Source: Pegea sp. RAD2-039
Lineage: Eukaryota > Chordata > Thaliacea > Salpida > Salpidae
Assembly (NCBI GenBank): GCA_034620365.1
Contig: JAQGEQ010000175.1
Coordinates: forward strand, 2,356,001 to 2,420,000
Length of the DNA stretch: 64,000 bases
Direction of reading: 5' to 3'
Position numbers and translations under genes: made by a program. The notes under the pieces were generated by a model. It worked only from the letters and a program-made list of their open reading frames with translations. It was not told the origin of the DNA and made no database searches. Below are positions 26,501 to 38,500 of the stretch, piece by piece; the stretch's first letter is position 1, and every line of letters begins with the position of its first letter.

Positions 26501-27700
26501 ATAAACAAAAACTCAAACATTCTTCTTAAATTTATGAAAACAGAGCTGGTTAAATATTTTGTACCTCTTACTAAAAACTGTTTATTTGATTTTGTGAATA
26601 CTGGAAATTGAGCGCAAAAAGAAGCTGATTTATAAACTTCTAAGTCTTGTTGAAGAAGTCCAACATCATCTAAACGTTTTGAAGAGATTTAGTTGTATTA
26701 TATTCTAATTTAAAAAAATATTTGAAATAAATTATGAAAATCTGATTAATGATGAAAACATTCGTATAAAGTTTTTACAAATGATAGATTAACTTTGTGA
26801 AACTAAATATAAAAACAGATTGATTAAACGTGATCTGGTCACCTAATCCATCGCTGAAAACGCTATTTTCACTTTCTATTGAAGAAGCATCTTCATTTAT
26901 GTCTTGAAAAGTTCTTGGAGCTTTTTTTACAGAATTGCTTCTTGAAGATAATCGGCCAATAAATCCAACAAAGCTATATGTAGATATTCTAGAAGACTGG
27001 TTTGACGCAGGAAACGTACTTCTTCTATCAATCTTCTTATCAGAAGAAATACCATCGTCTAGAAGGTCTAATGAACTAAGAATGTTTATTTTTTGAAAGA
27101 ACGTTTCAATGTCATCAGAAAGTATACAAAATATTTGTTTACTTTAATCGCTACAAATAAATTGCTTTTAAAACTTATAGTTAATTTCATATTTAAACTT
27201 TTTGTAAACAAAAACAAATAAGTTTGATAAACTTATGTTAAAATGTTCATTCAACAATTCATTCAATTCAACAAATGTTTCAAAAGCTTTCCAGTAAATT
27301 AACAAATTTAAATAATTTAGTTTCAATATAATCGTTTAATCAGTTCTGTACAAGTTTGGTTTAATTTTATCAAACTATATCTAATACAAAAGCTAATTAG
27401 CCCATCTTACTTCTTATGTATAAAAATTTGCTGGAACTTTCTTATACTTTCATCATTTCTGCAAAATCAATTTTTAGAATTCATTTTGATGACAGTTGAA
27501 AAAAAACTAACAGCGAGCTTTAAAGTTCGTTGACGTAATAAAAATACTTACTGTAAAAACTCCCGAATTTTAGCTTGTTTGTTGTCTTCAAAGCAAGAAC
27601 TTTCTGAATCTATGTTAAGGTCATCTTCATCTACATCATGAACATAATCGTCAGCCTTAAAAATATCTTCAGCATTGATAAGTAACAAATTTGAATCCAT
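20540..27700 (-). CDS. Large 23-exon gene, tentatively Munc13-4/BAIAP3-related
   Basis: Hand-built model, all junctions GT..AG with matching phase, 1,322 residues: 27700-27552, 27458-27411, 27141-26843, 26669-26565, 26494-26461, 26410-26206, 26133-25972, 25921-25724, 25656-25575, 25230-25041, 24573-24262, 24201-23949, 23893-23706, 23651-23549, 23123-23005, 22932-22872, 22701-22318, 22130-21849, 21759-21535, 21476-21338, 21191-21066, 20979-20861, 20725-20540. The N-terminus is acidic and Ser-rich; the rest is mostly helical with Ser/Lys-rich inserts. Segments such as EALHLLSEFALRYRISELTQ and, near the end, TQLISLLFNYKKGIEKDL remind me of the helical MUN/MHD region of Munc13-4 and BAIAP3, which prime secretory vesicles. 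I see no clear C2 domain. That family call is weak (about 0.3); the gene structure is far better supported. Low-scoring junctions: exon 3 and exon 10 acceptors. Confidence 0.75.
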
Positions 27701-29925
27701 GCTTTAAAATATCAATAAATTATTTTTATAATCAAGATTACCAAACTACGAAAATTAACTTTAAATTATTTTTATAAATCTAGAATCCTAAGAATAAGAA
27801 ATCTTTAAATATTACGTATGTTAGCAAATTATAATATGAAAAGGCATTAGATAAATTTGAATTATAAAATCAGCATGATCTATTAAACGCCAAAGCTTAA
27901 AATTTGCATTTCATAAAGTAGTAAAATATAAATGCGATTCAATCATACTTTAAAAATGTGTAGAAATTATTTAACAATTATTAACCTCATTCACACGTTT
28001 CGTTGAATGTTCAAACATATATAAAGCACTTTAGTTTAAAAAGTCCCTTATACAAAACTTTTTTTTAATTAAATATATTAGTTCAAAATTAAAAAAGGTA
28101 TAGATAGTAGAACTTATTCTAGCATACTGAATCAAGAATTTAAGCTTAACCAATAATAAGTTTCTACTAATACTTTCTAGAAAGTAATAAGTAATGAAAC
28201 TATATATGTTAATTTAAAAAAGTTTTCTGAAGAAAATCTTTGCACTAAACTTTAATACAAAGTTTTATAAAATTAAATGAAAGCGAGAAAATATAATATT
28301 TATAGACTTGAATATTTCTAGTAACAGTTCTTCCTTGAATAATGGTTATTCATGACTACTTGCTAAATACTATAAGATTGAAAAATTTCTTATCAGCAGC
28401 ACTTCTTATGACAAAATGAGAGCAAAAGTCATTGCAAAAATCTGACCACCTAAATCTAAGGCATCTATAAGCAACCTTTAAATATTCTGGTATAATTAGT
28501 TCTTTTTACATAATATTTTAGCTTAATATTTGAAAAAAATGTTTATTACTTTAGTTAATGAATAGTTTACTGCTCCATCATTGTTTTAACTTTAGTTTGC
28601 TAAAGTTACAGTCCTTTATGTTCTGATTTAGATATCTTTTTATGCTGTAAATGATTTATTAATACTGTTATAAGATTGTTTTACTTTTTACTAATGGTGA
28701 GTTTGATTCACTACTGTTTGTAATAAAAAATTTTAACTGAAATAGTTGTTATCCATTTTACAAATTTCTACTAAATTCCTCTAAAGTATTTTCAACTTTG
28801 ATCAAAAATCTTATCCCCTATAAATCTGAATTTAAAAGTCCAACCAACTGTTGGTGAACCTTTTGAAAGTACTATCAAAAATATTTTATGAATGAAACAT
28901 ATGAAGTATAGTCGTTCAGCTAAACAATTATTTGAACTAGAACCAACAGTTCTACAATGCCTATAATAAAGACTTAGTGTGTGAAGTTAGTAGCTTGAAT
29001 TGCAAATCTAGAGTTTAGTAGGACAAGAAAAAGTAAATACCTTTTTAGTAGAGTAGGCATTTCTAAAGTCGCATACATATATTTATTCCTAAATTATACT
29101 TTTAAAAAAAGTTTAAATCTTTAACCTTGTGATTAGCTTGCCTTAAATTTTATACCGAATTTTACGAATCATTCTAAAATCTAATAAGCTTTAATAACTA
29201 TTTACTTTTTATGTATTTAGAATTTAACTACTGTAAGTGCCTAAGTTATAAGTTTAACTTTTATTTCTAATAAACGTGTTTTTTCAGATAAACCAAATAT
29301 TTTTCATAAAACGACAAATTATCTGTACAGTTTTTCAAGTTACTCTTGGGTATTATATTTATTCTGACAATTGTAATATTTGTTCATGTAATTATTGCTA
29401 TGACTAATAATTTAGTTGATTACAATCAAATAAGATTTCATTTATTTAAAATAGAACTTTTATTACTATAACAAGCATAGTAATCAATATTATGCATAAA
29501 TACTCGATTAAGAATTACAGTTCAATTTGAGAACTTTTCATAAAAGTCATATTATTATAACTAATAATAAATTATAACAAATAACTACTTCATATTTATT
29601 TCTAAATCTATCAAAATTTAATACCTGAAGCTTTAATTAAACTTTTTTGAGTCTATCCAAATCAATTTTTCTCAATAAATTATTAATAATAATTTCTTAA
29701 AATTTTCTATCTTTTTGATATATTTATCAAAGTACAAATATCTGCAATCATTTTTTAAATATAATTGTTTTAAGCTTTGATATTTAATTTCCTAAAATTA
29801 CATTTTTTTAAGATAAGTCTTTTAGCTTTTTGTTATATGATTAAATTATATTAACTTTTTTATCATTTTTTAGATTAAATTATTTATGAATATATTTTGT
29901 TTTTAGAGTTTTGTTTATAGTCTAA
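27701..29925. other. Intergenic region between divergent genes
   Basis: Separates the start of the minus-strand 23-exon gene from the start of PUS10 and should hold both promoters. It is uniformly AT-rich, with no recognisable open frame or GC-rich core promoter. Just before the PUS10 start codon the sequence TTTTTAG and then TTTATAG look like splice acceptors, so the PUS10 mRNA may have an upstream untranslated exon or be trans-spliced. Confidence 0.5.
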
Positions 29926-32135
29926 ATGGGTGTAAATGAAATTGATAAAAGCCTTGTTTGGAAGAAAGTGATCAAACAAATATGTCCTAGATGTATTTGC
30001 CGTCATACATACTGTGAATTCCAAATGTTTCAGCTTTCTGAAGGAGACCTTCAGGAACATCTTACAGAAACTTTTTCTTTGGAGAAGTCTATGTGGGAAA
30101 AACCAAATTTGGTTTCTGATAAATGTTTGTTATGTTTGGGTCTCTTGCAGGATTCATTTATAAAAGTGTTTACTGATGACATTATTAAATCAGTTCTTGA
30201 AACACCAAGAGAGTTTGAATCATTTCAACTCATGTATTCCATACCACCACACTTGAATATCTTTCAACATATTTTTAAAGAGAAAGCTATATCTATATTA
30301 GAAAATCAGTTTAAATCAACACCTACTGAAGTAAAAGTCATTGTAAAGGTAGTTTAGTTTTCATAATTTTTGATTATTTTTTTATCTTAAAGTATTTTTA
30401 AATAATTAGCATCTTGTACTAAAAATGTTGCTTTTGTTTTATGCTTGATTTTTAAAGACAATAATGGCAAAAAATCAAAATTATTTTTTAACAACTTTTG
30501 GTGTTATGTACTTTTGGTGATAAGTTACTATGAACAAGCATGCTGATGTCAAAAGCAAATATATTTATACTCAATATTTGAGTATACTTTTGTAATTTGT
30601 GATATAAGTTTGAGTATAAATTAATATTTAGCTTAAAATTTGAATGTTGGTAATTTACCTTTAATTTAATTTCAACTGAAAACTCTGTTGCACCAATACT
30701 AATCTGTTTTCTTCTGTACAAATATGTTTTAACAAAGCTTTATGGTTATAGGCATTGTATGATCCTGTCATTGCATCTCAGCTTGGCAAATGTCAGGATA
30801 ATGAGGCAGATGGTTTACAAATTTCATTGAATTTTTCACATACAAATTCAGCATCAATATTTCTTCCGAAAATTTCAGAAAAGAGAAAATCTAAAAAAGT
30901 GGGAAAGAAGTTTTGGAGGTAAGAAATACGAATTTATTTCTAAATTGTTCGTGGTAGCTGAATGCTCTCAATATCCAATTTTTATTTTTACTTTTTTGTT
31001 ACAGAAAAAAGAACCTTACTGCAGTTGGTGAAAATAAGCATCTAGAGGGAACTACTGATGTTCCACCAGCAACTATATCTGAAATTGCTACTTTCATTGA
31101 AGTTACTTCATTAGAATTGTTGAAAGAGATGAACAGTTTAATAGACTTTACGATTCCACTGAAGTTAGATGTGCATGTCTTCCATACTGCAGTTCTTATA
31201 GGAGCAAGGTTCTTTGAAGTATAATGTTTAGAAATACATATAAAAGGTGATTTTCTTTTTTAGGTACAATAAGTATTCACGAGAACTCTCTCAAACCCCC
31301 TGGTTTATAGATGGTAAAAGGTTCAAGCAATATTCTGTAGAGGTGTGTGGTAATTTATAAGCCAGGGTGTCTCAATTTTCTTTCATTTATTTTAGGAGTT
31401 TATTGCTCCCTGCATTAAAGATGCTTTTAAAGCTGATGATTATAAATTTTCGAGTTCTGGACGTGAAGATGTAGATGTGAGAATGTTAGGTGGAGGAAGA
31501 CCTTTTATAGTTGAACTGATAAACCCAAGAAAGCTGAAATTATCTGAAGAAGAGATGAAATCTATTGAAGATAATATCAATAAAGAAACAGAGTTTGTCA
31601 AAGTGACTTGTCTGCAGGTGAGCTTGATTGTAACTTGACTAAAAACAGCGATGTTAATTGACTTTTAGTTTCTACTTTAAATTTAAATCAACTATTTTAA
31701 AGTCTTACAAATTCTTAGATCATCAGTAAAAGTAAATGTGAACTTTTAAAAGAGGGAGAAGAAAAGAAGAAAAAATCTTATTTGGCAAAATGTCGCTTTC
31801 TACAAAAACCTTCACAAGAATCAGTAGATGCTCTTTGTAAACTAAAAGATCATTCTGAGATTTTAGTGCAACAAAAAACACCTATAAGAGTACTGCATAG
31901 ACGATCTCTTGCAATTAGACCAAAAATTATTCATACAATCGAATTAGTAAATGAATTTTCTCAAGAAGGATCTCTTGAATTTGAAATTAAATTGACAACG
32001 CAAGCAGGGACTTACATCAAAGAGTTTGTGACGGGTGATTTAGGACGTACCTCACCGAGTTTGAAAGACTTTGTCAGTGCTGAAGTTGACATCATAGATC
32101 TCGACGTTGTTTCAATCGATTTAAACTGGCCATGA
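29926..32135 (+). CDS. PUS10: PUS10-type tRNA pseudouridine synthase, 6 exons
   Basis: Spliced model: 29926-30348, 30752-30918, 31005-31208, 31264-31342, 31396-31617, 31719-32135; phases agree, 503 residues against about 530 in vertebrates. The N-terminus has paired Cys motifs (CPRC and CLLC) expected of the zinc-binding accessory region. Exon 5 carries the catalytic block: SSSGREDVDVRMLGGGRPF, in which an Asp of the REDVD run is the expected nucleophile. The C-terminal domain ends with a typical TYIKEFVTGDLGRTSPSL segment. PUS10 enzymes make pseudouridine 54/55 in the T-loop of some tRNAs in archaea and animals, and the vertebrate protein has also been linked to microRNA processing. The start at 29926 is the first ATG of the frame. 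An AATAAA follows at about 32275. Confidence 0.95.
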
Positions 32136-34942
32136 GTACGCCATAAACTGCCTGAGACATTTCTTCTAAGTAGAAAATTTTGTGATCTTTTACTTTATGT
32201 ACATCGCATTTTTATTTCATTTTAGGTTATTTAATAGTCCAAATGTGATATTTAACTCCCAAAAATTTTTGTCGAAATAAAAAATCGCTCATAAGAATAT
32301 CAAAAAACTGTGATACTTGATTCAAAGTCAATTACCTAAATAGTTTCCTATTTTAAAAAGGTGGTTTATAAAAGAAAGATTTATAGTAGCAGGTAGTTTG
32401 CAATATTTGATAAATATGAGATAATTAATAAATGCTTATAATAATTTAGTAATCGGAGAGTTGTAAAGAAATCTTGAAATTAAGTTTGTATGAAGAGAGT
32501 GTTGGGAAGTTGTTTGCGTTTAAAGAAGAATTCTAAACAGATATGATCTCGAGTCTCTAGATGTTTGAGTTGGTTGATTTAGTTTTGTAGTTACCATAGT
32601 TTGAAACAAAAGTCGGTAAAATAAAATTTGTAAATCTAGTAATTTGCCCATAAAATATCTTTGACCTGTTTAAGCAGTCATTGTGTAAATTTCTGTGACC
32701 TTAATCGTCAATAATATTAAGAAAACATCAGGCAAAAGGAAATGTGCCATATTGTACTTCTACTTATAATAACGAAAATATTATGGAACTGTATTTTCCA
32801 AATGGCGAAAAAAGCATCTAACATAAAATTCTCAATTTACAATAAGATAGATTGATATTTGACAAGGACTTGAATAAGTAAAAATTTATGTAAGCAGTTC
32901 GTAGTTCACCCTAAAAAGTAGAAACTTTATTTATGTAATAATTAAATAAAAAGGTATTTAGGGCTCTTAATAATTTAATTCTTTATAAAGAACGTTTATT
33001 TCATTTTTGCAAAGACTTAGAAATAAACAACATAGTAAACAATTGTTATGATAAAGATTTTAATCGTAATTTATGATAATGAGTCATTAAAGAAAACTAT
33101 TGTTAATTGTATTCATTGAATTGCTTCTTGATGTTTCATTCAGCCAAATAATTAAACTTAATTTATATTATTAAATATACTACTTAGAATGAATTCATTA
33201 TATGGAAATTATTATATTTAAACATTTTATGCAATAATTCATATTTCTTTTACTTTAAAACTCACTTCTGTGAATTGTTAAGAAATGAAAAATATTATTT
33301 TTTACAAATTACGTTTAAATAAAATCTTTATATTTGCTTTTATTGCCTAGCCGTCATGTTAACTTTACAAGTAATTTTTACCCTATTTTAATCTTAAATT
33401 TAGATTTATAGGTAATATCATATAGTTAATAGAAACTTTTATTCAGTTTTAAAATTGACACTGCGTACTTACTGGCGGTGTTGTTTAAATATAAAGCTTA
33501 CATCTTGGCCGACCACTAATGTAAGCTTGTATGGGTAGTGTCTGCTACAGCATAACAGTTGTGCTAGCTTGATATCACAAAATTATTTTGGAAATGTAAT
33601 ATCAAGCTTTCATTGAATATTCAATTTCTACCTATTGTCATGTAGCATATAAAACTTTGTTACAGCTATAGTCATTGTTTTTATGATAACTATATCAAAA
33701 AATTTTGATTTTAAATAAGATTAAAGCTTATTGAATAAAATTAATATTTTTTACATGAACGTTTAAACATTTTTAAAATAATTTTTTTAATTATAAATTT
33801 TTTTTTAGGTAAATTTAACTCGAATTGCTTATGTCAACTTTTTGATTTATTAATAATAAGATATTTTATAAAAGATGTGTTGGTATTTCATTGATAGTTT
33901 TAGTGAAAGTAAAATTAAACATTAAAACTATCTATTTTTGTTTTTAGTTGTATATAAGCTTGTTTAACAGAATTAGTTTTGTCTACTATGTTTAATACTA
34001 ATAAAATGTCGTATTTAATTTATTGGCTGAAAAAAAAATTGAAATTAAGAATTTTAAATACCTATATATCATTTTATTATAGTTAAACTAGTTATTTATA
34101 TACTATTCTGGCAATTATTACTTATAAATTTCTTAGTAAGATGTGATTTGAGTTTGAGATGTTAAAAATAGAATAATTATGTATCTGAAAAATAAAAAAA
34201 TGACATCATTTTAAAACTTAAATTAATAACAGTTTATTTTTATAAACATTTCATTCTAATAGTACATTGTCATGTTGTTTTAAATCGTATTTTGTTGTTA
34301 CTTTTTTATCAGATAGAAGATTATTAATGGTTTTAAATTTAGAAGCCAAGATGTTAGTTTTTCTATTAAAAGTAATTAACATTTGAGTTATGCTTTCATT
34401 ATATATTATAAGAGTTATTGTAATTTGTTTAAAATGTTCAAATGATAAAGTAATTATAGTTTTTATCTTTAAAAGTATGATTTCTGTATAAGTAATTAGT
34501 TCTTTAGTTTTATAGGTATATGACTAAAATAGCTAAAATAAATATTTATTTATTTATTACATGTAAATTACATTTATTTATGATATATTTGAAAGTTATA
34601 TTATCTAATAAGTTTTTAGTTGTTATCATCATAAGTAGCTGTAATCTATCTATCTATGAATTAATTGTTTTGTTGTATATTTTCAAACATTTATAAACTT
34701 ATGGTGTAATATTTAAAAAAATTATTCATATATCAATCATGTGTAATGTAATAGAACCTTGTTCATGGTTTTCAAATCAAATGTTTTTATCTTTTTTTTG
34801 ATATGTATCATTTTAAGATACTATAATTTTTTTATTAGTTTTTAATTTATTAAGTATACTAGAAAAATATTATTCAACAAATTTAACTTATAATTTTATA
34901 TCTATAGTTTTTATGTTTATTTTGTTATTAAAAAATTGATCA
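32136..34942. other. Intergenic region downstream of PUS10
   Basis: AT-rich, no supported open frame. The AATAAA at about 32275 probably ends PUS10. The only compositional anomaly is the hairpin-rich patch at about 33470-33615, listed separately. Confidence 0.6.
33494..33608. repeat. Two adjacent inverted repeats in a GC-richer patch
   Basis: First stem: AAGCTTACAT (33494-33503) pairs with ATGTAAGCTT (33519-33528) over a 15-nt loop. Second stem: GCTTGATAT near 33567 pairs with ATATCAAGC near 33600. Between them AGCATAAC and GTTGTGCT can form a further short stem. The patch is richer in G+C than its flanks. It could be a small structured RNA or a MITE remnant. No known RNA family is recognised. 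Confidence 0.35.
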
Positions 34943-35335
34943 ATGTCATCCTCAAAATCTAAGTTAAGAAGGTCAAAACGAAAGAGTTCTTTGGGCAGAA
35001 TTTCAATTGCATTTAGTGAAACTGTAGAAGATAACACTTTAATTGGGTCAGCTCACAAAGAAGATAAAAGTGATGTAAGAAGAATGAAAACACAAAAAGA
35101 TGAACGTTCAATAGTTGAATCTAAACCATCAACTGAAAAGCAATCAATTGATATCCAAGAATATAAAGATGATCTGAAGAAAATACAAATGCTAAAACAA
35201 CATCATAATGAGTTTCATCAGCAAATATTAAGAGATATCAGAGTGCAAGTAGAGCTGGATATAGCAACTCTTATCCAAAATGATCCTATTCTAAAAACTA
35301 CTCCTTTGGATATATTACAAGCTTATAATAATTAG
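34943..35335 (+). CDS. Short single-exon gene, 130-residue uncharacterised protein
   Basis: An open frame of 130 codons with balanced amino-acid use, unlike the K/N/I/F-only frames of the surrounding AT-rich DNA. Residues 1-20 are basic and Ser-rich (KLRRSKRKSSLGRISIAF), the middle is charged, and residues ~70-120 have a heptad-like pattern (YKDDLKKIQMLKQHHNEF) suggesting a coiled coil. I do not recognise the family. A nuclear or chromatin/kinetochore role would be guesswork based on the basic N-terminus. It ends 178 bp before the arrestin start codon on the same strand, close enough to ask whether the two share a transcript. It could also be an upstream coding exon of a longer gene, but the frame closes with its own stop. 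Confidence 0.6.
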   Translation: MSSSKSKLRRSKRKSSLGRISIAFSETVEDNTLIGSAHKEDKSDVRRMKTQKDERSIVESKPSTEKQSIDIQEYKDDLKKIQMLKQHHNEFHQQILRDIRVQVELDIATLIQNDPILKTTPLDILQAYNN

Positions 35336-35513
35336 ATCAAATATATCAATAACTTTTTAAGTTTTTGTTAAATTTATTATTAGTACGTTGATTGAGTTTT
35401 AAGTTTTCTGTATTTTTATTAGCATACTTATTAGATGTTTATCAAAAATAATTTTTTGTTTCTTTTTAACCTGTCTGATAAATTGAATTTGATTATATAG
35501 GGCATATAGAGAA

Positions 35514-38500
35514 ATGACATCAGAAACTAAATCTACCAGGTATTCAAATCATTAGATCTTTTTAGGTTTAAAAATATTTATGAAATTGTTTTGTTTAATA
35601 TACAGTAAAAAATTTTATATTTACAAATAAGCTTAAGTATTTTAATTTCAGTTTTACTTGTTATAGCTTATGAGGTCAATATGAATACTCTTTATTTTTT
35701 GTTTGTTATAATTTTTGAGTTAATATCTTTATTATAAGCAATAAGATTGAAATTAACTAAGCATTAAGATCAAAATAAAATGATGATTTATTTATTTGTT
35801 ATTCATAAAGTCATTATCAAAAGCTTTTTATTATATCTAAAGCTTTTATCATGATTACAATTTCATAATATAATAATGCCCTAATAGTTATTATTTTCTA
35901 TTTTTAGAGTTTATAAAAAGAGCAGTCCTAGTGGAAGGGTAAGTTATTTTCTGTACTAAGATAGCTACTCAGATAACTTAATACATCAATAAATATGGTT
36001 TTATATAATTTTTTTTAATATTTAACTGATTTTATTGTAAATAAGTCTAAATAATAAATGCTACGGATATTTATAATCTTTTCTTTAATAAATACTTAGA
36101 AATAAATAAGGTTGTGTTCTTAATGTGCTTTGCAATTTTATAAATATTGAATAATTTGAATAAATGCCAAATATTCACAAGAGTTATTGCAATCATAATA
36201 AAGTAAAGGCAATATGTTTCAATTTTATTTTCTATATTTAATCATCTATTATCAATAGTTAGTAATTGAAAAACAAAGAGTTTTAGTTTGAATTAATTCT
36301 TGTAAAATGTATTTTCTTTTAGAAAAACTGCAGAACTTTTGAATATTTGTTGTTTCAGGTAACTGCTTATTTGGGTAAACGTGACTATGTTGACCATATC
36401 ACACACACTGATCCAATTGGTAGGTTTATTTCACTCCATTTCACATTACTTTATTATAATTATATCTGATAATTAAATAGTTCCAGCTTCTTGGTTATTA
36501 GATTAAGTTGAGGAATTTTAACATTAGGTATTCTGTCACATTTTTAGTTTTGGGTATTTTATCATTTGATATGTCTTCTTATTTTAGATGAAGTAATAAA
36601 TTAAAAATAAATTTTCAGTTACTGAGACTATTTTATTTTTGGGAGGTTCCAGAATAAAATCTAAGATTATGGTTCTCACGGTTGAAAAACAACAATTCTT
36701 GATTAACAACTTTAATTATTTTGATCAAACACCCTTTTAAGAAACCGCTTATATTCAACTTAATATCTTATCTTGTCAGTTTCAACTTATTTCGTATCTC
36801 AATTTAGATCACGTTTTTTGACGGTGATACTGAAGCAAGATTTCTATTTTCAGTTTAAGTGAAAATAATGAACAAATAGATCAAAAGTATCATTTGAATT
36901 GAAGACGCTGCAGATTTAATGATAATCGCCAATTTGTTCTTTTACTAGCTGAGAATATTTAAACTGTCCTACTTTACTACAGAATAAATGTTTTAATTAT
37001 AGTTTAAACGTTTAATTGTTGATTGACGTGAACTACTACTTTATTTTTATAACAAATAAAATGATTTCAGTTCAGTTAAACATGTCTGAGGTACTTGAAA
37101 GACATTCCTGCAAACTTACTTAGTGTTTGAAAGATTTGTTCGCATTAAAACTTATTTTCAAACTGCTTTGTATCTCTAAAAGTTATGCTAATTGCTATAT
37201 TTGTTTAAGTTATAGAAATATCAATATTTTTTGCTTATTTAATAAATTATAAACAAATTCTTTAAACTATTATAATCTTAGCAAACAAATTGATGCTACT
37301 AAGATGTACAACAAAACAGTGAATTAATAATTGATGTAGAATTAAACTTTATTCATGTTTGTAACAGATTTTCTTCATAACTTGATAGGTGAATTCCTAA
37401 CAAGTTGTTTAGCAATGGTGTTAGTTTATTTAACTTTATTTGAACTTTTGTCAACGTCTTTCTTCGGTGTTTTTTTTATTCTTTTTACCGGTTTCTATTT
37501 GAATACTTAAGTTTCACCTACTCACTTTATTTAAAGAAAAACCAAAACAAAATAGTTGAAAAAAAGGGTTTTCTAAGTGTCAGTTCCACTAAAAATCCTT
37601 CTTTTTACTTTTAGCTGTAGTGATTAAATACTAAAGCAATATATCTTGTTATAGATGGAGTGGTTCTTGTGGATACTAGTCACATTAAAGATCGTAAAGG
37701 TATTTTTACTTCATTTTTTTTATAAAACTTTTTAGCAATCGATTTTTTAAACTTTTATGGTTGCCTGAGTTTATAATTTACATTAAAAACAAATATTAAT
37801 AAACATATTTCCATATTACCATCTGCTATTTTATTTAATAAATATCAAAGTTATTAATTTAATAGCAAAAAATGTGTTTCTTTTTTATTAATTATTAATT
37901 TAATAACCTTTTGTTCCACCATAACATTCATTCACTAATAGATTTGTTGACTTTCTTTTCAAATTAATTTTCTAATAAATATACTTTAAAACAAACTAAC
38001 TTATTGATATTTAAGATACTTGTTTAAGACATTTTTTGTATTGATCATCATGTGCTCTAAATAAAGCACATTATCGCAAATTTTATGTAAGAACCTTTTT
38101 GAACAGTATCAATTTTTCGTCATTAGTTTTGTTATAAAACAAAAATATTTTTATTTTATCTGTCACATTAGTTAGATAATCAAGACACTAAATCTTCTTC
38201 TTAATTAATGTCTTTATTTTTTAATTATTTTCTTTTCATCAAACATTTTCCTAACTTCTAGCTAAAAGTTTTTGTCGTCAAAAAAAATTGATTTAAATAA
38301 TTGTGAAATTTCAATATTTGAAAACTTTTTTTGAAATGCAAATTTGAATAGTCATGTAATTTCTGTTATCACATCAAGCGCTTGATGATTTAATTCACTT
38401 TTTCTTCGTATATATTTTAATTTCAGTTTGACATTTACATAATTGTAAGCTACACTTTCCAAAACTCCTTTTTTTTATCTGACTACTTTGCATAATAAAT

